Source of the DNA: Edaphochlamys debaryana
Taxonomy: Eukaryota > Chlorophyta > Chlorophyceae > Chlamydomonadales
Length of the DNA: 64,000 nucleotides
Direction: 5' to 3'
NCBI GenBank assembly: GCA_016858145.1
Contig: JAEHOE010000135.1
Span: 248,001-312,000, forward strand
Below, in pieces: positions 34,112-44,791 of this stretch (positions are counted from its first letter, which is position 1; each line of letters starts with the position of its first letter). The notes beneath the pieces were generated by a model that made no database searches, was not told the origin of the DNA, and was given only the letters and a program-made list of their open reading frames with translations. A program made the position numbers and the translations under genes.

Positions 34112-35950
34112 AACCACCCGACCAGCGACCGGCCCTGCGTCAAGCTGGTCGACTTCGGGCTGTCCCGCACGCAGCTAACAACGAAGAGCACGCAGAACCC
34201 GGAGGCGGGAACGGTGGGTGTGGGTGGTGGGGTGCGTGGATGGTGACCCCACTTAGGTACCGTGTGGGGCTTGAGTCGGTTGCGTGTGGTGGGTATGGGG
34301 ATAGATGCAGCAGCCTCAACTCTAGTGCTGCTCCTCGGCTCGATGTCGTACACATGCGGCACCCGTGTCGTACGGCTGGCGGACTGCAGGACAAGCGCCG
34401 CCCCTCCCGGCCCTGTCCCCTCGCTTCCCCTCTACCGCCTTAACCCCCAGCCGGGCTACCTCGCACCCGGTGAGAGGGCATCAGGCCAGCAGCTGCGAGG
34501 TCGCAATTGCTCGAGAGAACCTCTACTAAACTGCCAGACCGCCCCAAGGCGTCCCACGCCGCCTTGGCTCGACGCCGCCCGCCTGTCACACACCTCCTAT
34601 CGTCTCTGCTGCTGCCTGTTCCCGCAGAGGCGTACGACACCAACAACCGTGTCGTACGGCACTACGCCGACATGTACAGCCTGGGCGTGCTGATGTGGGC
34701 CATGCTGACGGGCAGGGTGCCGTGGGAGGTGAGGCGGCCACACATGAGCTCGGGCCCCCCATGCCCCCATGCCCCCATGCCCCCATGCCCCCATGCCCCC
34801 ATGCCCATGCCCATGGGTAGCGGCAGCGGGACCCGGAGTCACACGCACTTGCCCCTCACGATCAGCCCTTCATACACATGCCCCTCCCTCCACACGCGTA
34901 ACGGGTTCGGGAAGGGTGGGATGGGGCGGGCTTCGGGCACCGTACGGACCGGCCGGCTCTTCACCGCGCCTACGCTCCCCTCGGCACAAGCGAGCAGCCC
35001 TTTACACATGCCCCTCCATCCCTCCCCGTCAGGGCCACACCGAGTTCGAGGTGGCTGTCTTCATCACCATCCACCGCCGGAAGCTGCGCCTGGACGGCTT
35101 GCCCCCGGAGCGCTGCCCCCCCGCCCTCCGCCGGCTGCTCGAGGCGTGCTGGTGCGTGCCGTGGCCCGTGGGGGGGCCGAGGGAGGGAGGGCTTCGAGAG
35201 TTCTGATGTGAGGGATATCAAGAGGTATAAGCGCGCATGGCAGGGCGGTGATTCTTGCCCGTGACACTCCTCCTCACTTAGAAGCGGAACATCCTCGTGA
35301 GACTCCCTTCCGCTCTGCCAGGTCGGTTACCTGTGCCTTTCACCGGTCAGTGAGTGGGCCCCTCCGGCAGGGAGATTTCGGCAGGGCCTTGATGAGACCA
35401 ACGGCTGCATTGCGTGCACCCGCCAGATGACCTCTTGTATCGGATATGGGGATCTTCGCTAGGTAGCACTCGGGACGTCACTCCTCGAGGCAGGGGATCA
35501 CGGTATACGTGTCTGCCGTTCTGCGGCCTTTAAACCGTACGGGGTTGGCCACTCGACGGACTCACGGGCATCAACCCTATGAGAGAAAGGAGGTCACAAC
35601 CTCTTGGAGCCAGTTCGGGGTATCTACCCCGGGACTTCCCGTGAGGTCATCCTAGCTGCTCGCACCAATGTCAAGAGGTATAAGCGCGCATGGCAGGGCG
35701 GTGATTCTTGCCCGTGACAAGGGAGAGTGAGCGAGAGGACGCAGGGGACCCCCGTGGACTCCCAACTTTCAACGGTTGCGGGGTTCGAGGGCGGACCTAC
35801 CAACCTCACAATCCCCGTGTGGGACTCCCCTTCCTACCCCCCGCCCTCCTGTGCAGGGACCACGATCCGTGCCGGCGCCCCGCCGCTGCCGAGCTGGCCA
35901 AGGAGTTCCTGCTGCTCTCGGAGCGGCTGCAGCGGGGGGACGCCTTCTGA
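29256..35950 (+). CDS. Transmembrane receptor-like protein kinase (TKL type)
   Basis: Fifteen exons: 29256-29450, 29558-29671, 30028-30111, 30340-30449, 30662-30811, 31042-31144, 32229-32373, 32812-33318, 33446-33625, 33745-33908, 34019-34213, 34451-34469, 34628-34728, 35033-35151 and 35857-35950. The phase closes for 759 residues. A signal peptide (VALAVVVAICVQLWPAAA) precedes a 250-residue ectodomain with two N-glycosylation sequons (NVT, NLT) and a few cysteines. The single membrane helix at about 289-316 is followed by RRRRLRR. An acidic linker leads to the kinase domain (about 466-750) with GRGGFG, VAVK (Lys488), HRDLKPAN (Asp607), DFG (Asp629) and GYLAPE, so all catalytic residues are present. 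It is likely a cell-surface sensor of the volvocine TKL group; the ligand is unknown. The second exon could end at 29661 instead. An ATG 51 bases upstream would add 17 residues before the signal peptide. Confidence 0.82.
31145..32228 (+). other. 1.08-kb intron of the receptor kinase with AT-richer interior
   Basis: This intron lies just before the membrane-helix exon and is much longer than the gene's other introns. The part from about 31450 to 32110 is visibly less GC-rich than the flanks and lacks their C-runs, suggesting an old insertion. No terminal repeats or coding remnant were recognised. The acceptor at 32227-32228 was chosen because only it keeps the membrane helix in frame. Confidence 0.5.
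34761..34816 (+). repeat. ATGCCCCC tandem microsatellite
   Basis: Five to six direct copies of the eight-base unit ATGCCCCC plus degenerate ends lie in an intron of the receptor kinase gene. It is an ordinary microsatellite. Confidence 0.85.
35218..35719. mobile_element. 404-bp intronic insert flanked by perfect 49-bp direct repeats
   Basis: The 49 bases at 35218-35266 recur exactly at 35671-35719 in the last intron of the receptor kinase gene, enclosing 404 bases at 35267-35670. The repeats are far longer than a transposase target-site duplication. Possible origins are a small element with direct terminal repeats, or a local duplication. The interior has no open frame of interest. The flanked region is less C-rich than neighbouring introns. 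Confidence 0.6.
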
Positions 35951-37853
35951 GCCAGGGGCATGCAGCAGGGGAGCGCAGAGGGGCGCATCAGAGCTAGCAG
36001 TTTGCTTTTCGGTGTCCTTCCCCATGCGCACCGAAGGAAGCGGGAGAGTCTCGTGGAATGCAGGAGGCCCCGCCGGTGACAACTGATTGCAGCACGTGTG
36101 ATGGCGGCCACGTTACCCCATGCTCCTCATGGCTGGAGCGCACGCAAGCTCTCACCTCGAAGTCCGAGATGCACTGTGTACTGTCTCTGTCCCATGGGCC
36201 TATGGAAGTGTCATGCTATGATGAGCGGCCAAGGCTGATGTGTGAGAGAGCGAGGGTCACTATAAGGAGGCATATGGCGGTGTGCGGGTGTGGGCGTCGA
36301 GGCAAGCGACCATGTTTCCCAATGTTGAATGGGTGGCTCCGTGCAATACATCCGTTGTGCTTATCCCATTGAAGGAGTTCAGCTTCCGTACAGCCCCAGG
36401 CGGAAGGGCAGACCGCGGCCGCTGGGTGTTGCGGCGGGTAATGGATGGAGAGAGAGAGTCTGGACAGAGGGACTTCAGATATCAGCCCTGTTTCACCAAG
36501 CTTGATGGGTGGTTCCCATGCTATGTCCACATGCATACCGGTACTCTGGGCGATGTGGGGGCGATTAAGTGCTGCTCGAAGCCAGGGGGGCATGCCTGTC
36601 AATCATAGACGCGCGCGTGGTGGCGAGCAGTTGCCGTAGAGGGGTTGAGCACGTGTTAGAGCGTGGAGGTGGGTTGCCAATTGTTGAGGTGGGGCCAGAC
36701 TCGGGGCCGCTAGGGCCGGCCCCTTTGGGCTTGAGTGGGTGAGGCGTTCGGCGGAATGGATTGCTGGGTGCAGCGTACGGCATGGTGGCCGGTCATGCTG
36801 TGATTGCGGGTCGTGCATTGAGGCCGGCGGGGAGATTGCTGCGTTGTGTTGATTGATTGTACGCAGTTGCTGATTCGTAGTGAGACGGGTTAGAAGGGTT
36901 AGAAGTGCTGTACGTCAATGCTCGCAATTATTGTTTTGTGGGCGTCTGGACAGGCAGGTGGGAGGTCGGGTGGCGCACGGGTCGGTGGCACATGATGAGC
37001 GAGGGGGCGGGATCCATGCACATGGAGGCTGAGTTGGGAGAGCCCACGGGGTGCCTAACGGTTATTCAATCAACGAGGAAGTAGTTCCTAGTAAGGATCT
37101 AATCATGCGATAGCGACATGGTGTACATACGTGAAGGACTGATATGTATAGGAGGATGAGCTGTGTCCTGCTTGTGGCCGTGGGGCAGACCGCTGAGGGG
37201 GCAAGTCACGCTGTCACGTATGTACGGTAGTTGGGGTCTGGTTACGAGCCATCGTCCGGACTGACCGTGAAAGGCCTCAACAAGTTGCGCCCACAAACAA
37301 GCAAGCCTGCTCCCCAAGCGCAGCTGAGTTGCAACAACTAGCAGTACAACAGGACCACACACCCCAAGCGAGAGGGTTTAGCAACCCGAGGCCTGGGGCC
37401 GAGGCATTGGGCCCTTCCCCCTTTGACCTGTTGTCCGCACTCTCATCTCCTGTCTACGGTAGCTGCCAGTGGCCCCGGCCATGAAGGGTCCGCCCCTGGA
37501 GCGGCCTTGACCTTGGCTCCCCGTTCCCTGCCCAGGCTCAGCCCTTCTCCTGCCTTCGGGCAGCCGCCCCAGTGCCACGCCCATACCATACAAGGCAACT
37601 CTGTTGTCCACACCCGCCCGCATGGATGCCCATGCAGCCCCAAGTCCCCGGAACTTGAAAAGCGCCGCTCCGTCCCGTCCTACCCGGTCGATGAGCCGCA
37701 GTACTGGTACCGCCCCATTAGGTGCCCCCGAACCTGCACGGCTCCGCCCATGTGCACTGCGGATGCCGTCACGCCGTGCCCTGCTTCGACTATGGCTGGC
37801 CTCACCGGCTTATGGCCTCAAGTCCCTGCCGCAACTCGCCCACCCAGGCCCCC
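35951..37853. other. Convergent intergenic region, moderate GC, no gene recognised
   Basis: The 1.9-kb stretch between the 3' ends of the receptor kinase and MYND genes is much less GC-rich than its surroundings, especially at 36000-37380. Short open frames show no domain or splice logic. No TGTAA word was found on the appropriate strand near either gene. It may contain decayed mobile DNA. Confidence 0.5.
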
Positions 37854-40800
37854 TCACTCGCCATCCCCGCTCGCACGCGTCAGCGCCTCTGCCGCCTCCG
37901 CCAGCGCCCCGCACTCGCCCCGGTGCCCCTCCCGCCAGTGCGCCCGCTGGCAGCCCGGCCCGCAGTACCGCACCGCCCGGCAGCCGCCGCACTGCCGCAG
38001 CGCCAGCCCCGCCTCGCTGCGGCCCCCGAACGAGGCGCAGCCGGGGAAGCCGCACACGTGCAGCTTGGGGAGCGCCCGGCCCTCGGGCGGAGCCGCCAAG
38101 GGAGGCGGCAGCGGGATTGTAGAACCGCCGCCGCCGCACGCACGGCCTCCGGGCTGCTCGCGTCGCCGGGACCCTGGACCAGCCCCTCTGATAGCTGCGG
38201 GGGCGGCGGGCTGCCTCCGGCCTCCACGCCCTCCGCCCACGCCAGCAGCGCCATAGCTCCACTGCGGAAGGCCGCGTCAGCACCCCCCTCCCCCTCTGCA
38301 ACCCGCCCGCCCGCCCCTCCGCCCCGGGCCAGACGGAGCAGGGTCAGGGGGGGCGAGAAGAGCGAGCCATCGGCCAACCTCCAGCCGCCGTGCGACCTCC
38401 AGCCCTCGCCCCACGCCTGCTCCAGGCACCCTTGCCCCCCCTCTGTCTCAGCCTCCGCAGCCGCCTCCGTCTCCGCCTCTGCCTCTGCCCCTGCCTCCGC
38501 CTCAGGCCCTGCCTCCTCCGCCGCCTCCTCCGTCCCTTGCGGCGCGTCGGCGGCTGAGATGGCCCCACCGCCCGCTGCTGCCTCCCCCTGACCGGCGGGC
38601 TCCAGCCAGCGCCGCACGCGGGCGGAGAGCGAGGGGTGGGCTGCGAGGCGCAGGGCCGTGAGGCTGAGGGCCGCCTGCAGCAGCCGGCATTCCTCCATCT
38701 CCCGTGAGTCCCCACCTCCGGACCGCCAGGCGAGGAGCAGCTTGCAGGCCGCTGCGATGAGGCGGTGCGGCTGGCAGGCCAGCAGCCGAGCCGGGGCGAG
38801 GCGGCCGGGGGCGGAGCACAGGGCTGAGCCGTGGGCGAGGCACTCGGTGAGGGCAGCGGCGGCGCCAGTGCGGGTCAGCGCCAGTAGAGCTGACTGCTCT
38901 GGGCTGGCGGAGGTCAGCTCGCAGGCGGCCGCGTCCGCCCCCAGCTGAGCCGCCAGCCGGCCTGCAGCCTGAAAGAAGAAGGCCCCGAGCTCCCCCTGAG
39001 GGGGAGCGCCGCCGCCCGCTGAGCTGAGGGCGGCGGGGGCGGGCTCGGCCACCGCTCCGCGGCCGCTCTCCGGAGGTCCCTCCCAGCGCCGCCTGAGCAG
39101 CGCCCCGCAACGGCCCAGCGCTGCGGCGAGGCATGCGGCGGAGGACTCAACAGGGCCCCGCAGCAGGCAGGCCGGGACCGCGCCTGCCGAGGTTTCCGAT
39201 GCCTCCGCCGCCTCCAGCCCCCGTGCGATGAGGGATGCGCGCTTGGCGAGGGTCAGCGCCACTCCCCCCACATCGCAGGCAGCCGCAGAGCCGCACGGCA
39301 GCGTCAGGGCTGACAGCAGATCGCAAGCGTACGACAGAACGCGGCTCAGGGCCTCCGCCAGCCGCCGGTCTCCCTCCGAGGCCCCCGGTGCCGCGGCCCG
39401 GTCGGCGGCGGCGGCGGCGAGGCGCAGGGCGTGGTCCAGGGACGCGGCCAGGCCCGAGCGGCGCAGGCCGGCGGCAAGGGCCTCCCATTGGCTGGCGGTC
39501 AGAGGGGCGCTGCCAGTTCCTGTCAAGGGGACAAGGCAGTTGGCACTGTCATGGGGCGGCATTGCCACGCAAAGCCTTGCTGGCTGTCGGAGGAATGCTG
39601 CTGATTCAGGTTCTTCCAAGGGAACCTCCGTTATCTCCCAACAGCCCCAGCTGCCGTCGGGGGTGCTGTCGAAGCGTGTCACATTGTGCCCTGTGCTTTG
39701 GCTTACGAGGACCCTGAGCCCCCCACGGCCACACCTGCAGCCGCCCTGGCAAGCGCCTGCAGTCCCTCCACCAGCGGCACCGAGCCGACACCAGCTGGGG
39801 AGCCCTGCACGCCGCGAAGGGGTGGTCAGGAGTTGCACCGTTGACCGAGGCCCCGCAAGCACACCGCAATGACATGGCCATTAACGAGCAACCCACCCTC
39901 GCCTCCTACCTCTTCCTCCTCTCCTGCGTACGCCCGCTCGGCCACTGCCGCCTCCAGCCCCTCACACGCCGCCGCCACCACCCAGGCGGCCGACTCCGCC
40001 CAGTGCGGCCGCTCCTGGGGGGTCAGGGGCTGCCGCGGTTGCAGGTAGGGCAGAAGGTACAACAGGTGGGTCTGCGGCCAGAGGGGCGGGGCCGTGTCAG
40101 AGGTTTGGGGCCAGGTCAATCGAGATAAAAACATCACTCAAGGTTCATCACCCACGGACAGCTGATCACCGCGCCGGGACTCCATTCTGCTGGACAAGCA
40201 CAGCAGCCAACACCCTCTGCCGCTCGCCCCAAGCCGGGCAGGCTGAGCAGCAGCCCGCACGCACCTGTTCATAGCGAAACAGCTGCCGCCGCTGCTCCCC
40301 CGTGTAGGCCCCCGCCAGCCCCTGGCCCCGGCTGAGGCGGCACAGGGCTTCGGCCGTGCGCGCCGCCGCCCTCGCCAGCTGCAGCCCCGGAGGCACCCCG
40401 GGCTCGGGCGGCAGGCGGCCGTCGTCGGGGGCGGTAAAGCAGCCCTGCCGCGCGTTCTGCCAGGTCCCCACCGCCGCACATACCGTGTTGACGTGGTGGT
40501 GAAGCAGGTAAGGGCCTTTAAACTTCACGTCATCGCCATCCACATTGCAGGGCCCGTGGGGCCCTGGCCCCACGCCCGCCAGATCCCACAGCGTCTGCAG
40601 CAGCGCCAGACGCAGGGAGGCCACGTGGGGGTGGGCCAGGGCGGCACCCAGGGCGCTGCTAGCACGAACCGCAGCGGCCCCTCCGCGGCGCAGGCGGACA
40701 GCAGCCCTGCCGAGCATTTTAAGCGCACGGGCAGGGGCATACGCCGCTTCCTTGAAGGTCGAGGGTGCTACCACCGCCTGTACCCTGTCTCCTCCGCTGC

Positions 40801-41734
40801 CGCCTGCGCCTCCGCCACTCTGTCCCGGCAGGAGGGTGTAGTGGGGGCGGGGGCAGGTCATGACGGCCTTCGCCACCCCCGCCGGGAGCTGGGAGTCCCG
40901 CAGGGCCGCCGCCAGCCGTGGCACCAGCGGCGGCAGGGGGCCGGCGCTGAAAACTTCCTCTTGCAGCAAGCTTGATATGCAGTCGAGGCAGTAGCCGGCA
41001 TGGCCGGCCAAATCGCCGCATGCCACGGCGCTGTTCCCAGCTAGCTCCTGAGGGCTGATGTGAGCCCCCAAGGCCGCCACCTGCGCCTGCATGGCCGGCA
41101 GCTGCAGGTGCCGGGCCAGGTCCGCTGCACTGCTCGCCGCCCGGGACAGGGCGGAGAGGAAGTCGGCGGAAGCGAAGGGCGCCGCGTGGGTGCGGATGCG
41201 GGGTGCATATGTGTCGTACTCACGCAGCAGGCACGTAAGGGCCTCGATGCAGGGCGTCAGGCACACATTCGCGATGCGGGTGGTGAGCTCGCTGGTGTTC
41301 ACGGCGGTGAGGAGGGTGTCGAAGCTAGCGGAGGTCCGGCAGGCGGCGGCGACGGGGGCCGGCAGGGCGCGGAGGTGCCCGAGGGTCCACAGCGGCACGC
41401 CGGCTGCCGCACAGCCCTCGAGCCACTGCAGACACGCCTCGGGGCTGGCTGCGCTCCAGTCACCCTTACTGTTGCCCAGCCCTTCCCGGCAGTGCTGTTC
41501 AAGGGCGCGCTGGGCGGCGTTGAGCTCCTCGCGCCTGCGAAGTCAAGGAGGCCCGGCAACTTTGACGTCTGCCGAGGATGGCGTGGCGGGCTCGGGAAGG
41601 AAGCTCGCACGGGCGCGACCCTACCTCCGGCCAAACTTGTTGTTGTTGCCGCTCACGCTGGCTTGCCGCTGGCGCTCTGTGCCCTCTCGAAACTTGCGCC
41701 ACAGCTTGTGAAGCGTCACCATGGGGTCAGCCAT
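37854..41734 (-). CDS. Large MYND zinc-finger protein
   Basis: Six exons: 41734-41625, 41534-40265, 40071-39910, 39804-39735, 39519-38144 and 38063-37854. The phase closes for 1,065 residues. The long N-terminal part is Ala/Leu-rich helical repeat-like sequence (for example LALLQTLWDLAGVG and LLYLLPYLQP), possibly an ARM/HEAT-like scaffold. The last 70 residues hold the MYND finger: CGFPGC, QCGGC, YCGPGC and HWREGH supply the paired Cys/Cys-His zinc ligands. MYND domains bind proline-rich partners. Volvocine algae have a large family of such proteins with the finger at the C-terminus, and their functions are unknown. The last intron has two in-frame acceptors (before 38063 or before 38081), giving 1,065 or 1,071 residues. 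An acidic Glu/Ala repeat lies before the finger. A decayed partial copy lies just upstream. Confidence 0.82.
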
Positions 41735-42842
41735 GGGGCCCGCAAAGCGCTCGGCGCTAGAGGTCCTGGCGTGGCAGGCGCTAGGGGAGCTTGGAAAGGC
41801 CCGCTAGTCTATCTACAAGCCAGTTATCGCTGGCATCGGAAGCGTTGGAACTTCACCGTAGATCTATGCAACGCGAGAGCGCGGGACGCGGCAGCCAAGC
41901 AGCCTGGTCGTAGCGGCCACGGTACACAGCGAGCTGGGTGAGCTGGGCTGGCTCCTTGACAGTCTGGTGTCGTGCTCGGCAAACACAATCCGGCTCCTGC
42001 GGGCTCTGGGCAGAGAGGCGTCGTCTGCGGCCACGCGCCCCGCCCCGCCCCGGGTGAACCTGGCGGGTAGGACCAGAGCTCGGCCGCCCGGCGGCACGCA
42101 TCCCCCCAGAGTGGCCAGTACCGCCGCAAGGCCTGAGCCGAGGGCGTCCTGCAGGTAGCCGCCAGCCGCGGAAGGGCCGGCCGCGGCTGCCGCCTTCCGG
42201 CTCCGCGTCCGGAGTGCTGCACGCTTGGCCAGGGTCAGCGCCAGTCCGCCCCCTAGCCCAGACCCTCCCTTGTCCCCTAGAGTTGAGGCCGGCCTCGCAC
42301 CGAGGCCCTCGGCTCCGCGGCCCGGTCGGCGGCGGCGCAGGGCGTGGTCCAGGGACGCGGCCAGGATCTGGCACCGCGAAGCAGCCGCTCGTGGTGGTTT
42401 CGTGGGCAAGCGTGCGCAGTAATCCCCAGGGCCAGGGCCGGATGGGGAAAAGCAGGGTTGAAGGAGGATAAGTGAGGAGCGCCGGTGGGCGGGGGCAAGG
42501 CCAGGCGGGGGCAAGGAGGGAGCCCAGCAGGAGGGACTGACCCGTCGTCACTAAGTCGGTCTTCGCTTGATAAGGGCCCCCGTATTTGTGCGCATCGCAT
42601 CCGCACTAGTCTCGCCCCCAGCGAAGGGTCTTGTCGAGGATGCCCGGGGCCGGAGACTGGCCCCCCGCCAGCCCAAAACTCAGGATAGGAGCCCCCCGAA
42701 GCGTCAGCCATAGCCAGTTCAGCCACATGCTTTCCATTTATCGGTTGGCCTGACAGTGCCTGCGGGTGTTCGCGTCGGCACATGCGTGCGTCGACCCCAG
42801 ACCAGACGCTAGCTCAGCCCCGAGTCAAGTCCCAGCAAAGGT
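41735..42842. other. Region between MYND and H3 genes containing a MYND gene remnant
   Basis: This 1.1-kb stretch holds the MYND gene promoter, a pseudogene-like fragment (41950-42390, listed separately) and the end of the H3 transcript unit. Nothing else was recognised. Confidence 0.5.
41950..42390 (-). pseudogene. Decayed partial copy of the MYND gene
   Basis: On the minus strand the frame reads LAASLDHALR, then LALTLAKRAALRTR, and ends in a degenerate Ala-rich part. These correspond in order to LAASLDHALR and VALTLAKRASLIAR encoded at about 39440 and 39260 in the intact MYND gene. At DNA level, a GGCCCGGTCGGCGGCGG word and GGCGTGGTCCAGGGACGCGG are shared almost unchanged. No start, splice sites or zinc finger accompany it, and the sequence between the two matches is shortened, so it is a partial duplicate and not a functional gene. 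Confidence 0.7.
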
Positions 42843-42858
42843 GGTGTTGAGAAACACC
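42843..42858 (-). terminator. Histone 3' palindrome (H3)
   Basis: The 16 bases GGTGTTTCTCAACACC (minus strand) form a six-base stem with a TCTC loop about 90 bases after the H3 stop. The same element follows all four histone genes here and is the 3' processing signal of volvocine replication histones. Confidence 0.9.
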
Positions 42859-42947
42859 GGGTTTGTTGTTGCCGAACCGAGGCAGCGCAGCAGGCAGCCC
42901 AGGATGGTCCATCTGCTGCACCGCCCCAGCATGCCAGCTCAGGGCGC

Positions 42948-43963
<1,016 letters not shown>

Positions 43964-44791
43964 GCGGGAGCGCTCTGCTCTTCCGGTGCTCGGCGAGGCC
44001 TTGTGCCTCCGCGAAGCGCCCAAACAACCCGGTGTTTCTCAACACCACCTATCGCAGTGACCTGTCTAGCGTGGGCTTGGCTTGTGACTCTCGGGCTCTA
44101 TGTTCCATGCCCGTGTCTCAGTTCCCGAGCCCAGTCGTCTGCTACCTGCTCCAAAGCTCTCCCGGGCGCTGCCGCTCCCGGCCCCTGCCCACCCTGCCCG
44201 GCCCCGCCCACCTGGCTCTTAGCCCCGGCTGCGCGGCCTGCCACCGCGACCTGCCGGCCTTCCCGCGCCGTACAGCTGTCTGCTGCTGCTGGCTGCTGCT
44301 CTAACTACACGCGCTTCCCTTGTTGGGTCTGCTGAGGTTCGATGCCGCGGCAGGGCCTGTCCTATCGAAGCTGGTCGAAGCCAGACCCTGGTCCCAACTT
44401 TGCCCAGCAGCTATGGTGTGCTCCACACCCTCATCACCGCTGTAGGGTCCTCGCAGGCGCCTGGGAATGTCCTGGCCGTGTTCATGCCTGTTAGTTCAGG
44501 TCTATCCTGGCGGCCATCAGTGTCTCCTCTCCCTGCCATCAGTGTCCCTCCCCGCCCCCCTCGTCTACCCCCTGAGTCCGCATCATGCAAGCTTTCCCTC
44601 ACCCCTTCACCTTATCCACCTTCCCAGTCGCTCGAGGTGGTCGCTCACAGTCTTGTCTAAAGCGACACGCATCCCCATACACAACACGGCGAGTTGGGTC
44701 CAACTTGAAGTCCAACACTAAACGATATCAGCTCTCTCTTGTCTTGTCACATCACAGCTCGCTGAGTTGGAGTGGAGGAGGAGCAGCGCCA
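43964..44791. other. Intergenic: H4 3' end and F-box gene promoter
   Basis: After the H4 palindrome at 44031-44046, about 745 bases lead to the F-box gene start. The stretch is CT-rich and contains no recognised gene. Confidence 0.5.
44031..44046 (+). terminator. Histone 3' palindrome (H4)
   Basis: GGTGTTTCTCAACACC, preceded by AACCC as in the H3 and H2A copies, lies 68 bases after the H4 stop. Confidence 0.92.

Noticed and set aside
34761..34816. CRISPR-like short repeats
   Set aside because: It is a simple ATGCCCCC microsatellite in an intron, without spacers; the other repeat arrays here are also simple or coding.
36216..36602. 128-codon open frame in the convergent intergenic region
   Set aside because: No motif, splice signal or codon bias typical of the neighbouring genes.
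41864..42514. Open frame upstream of the MYND gene as a separate gene
   Set aside because: Its recognisable parts are truncated copies of MYND gene segments, with no start, splice sites or finger, so it is called a pseudogene.
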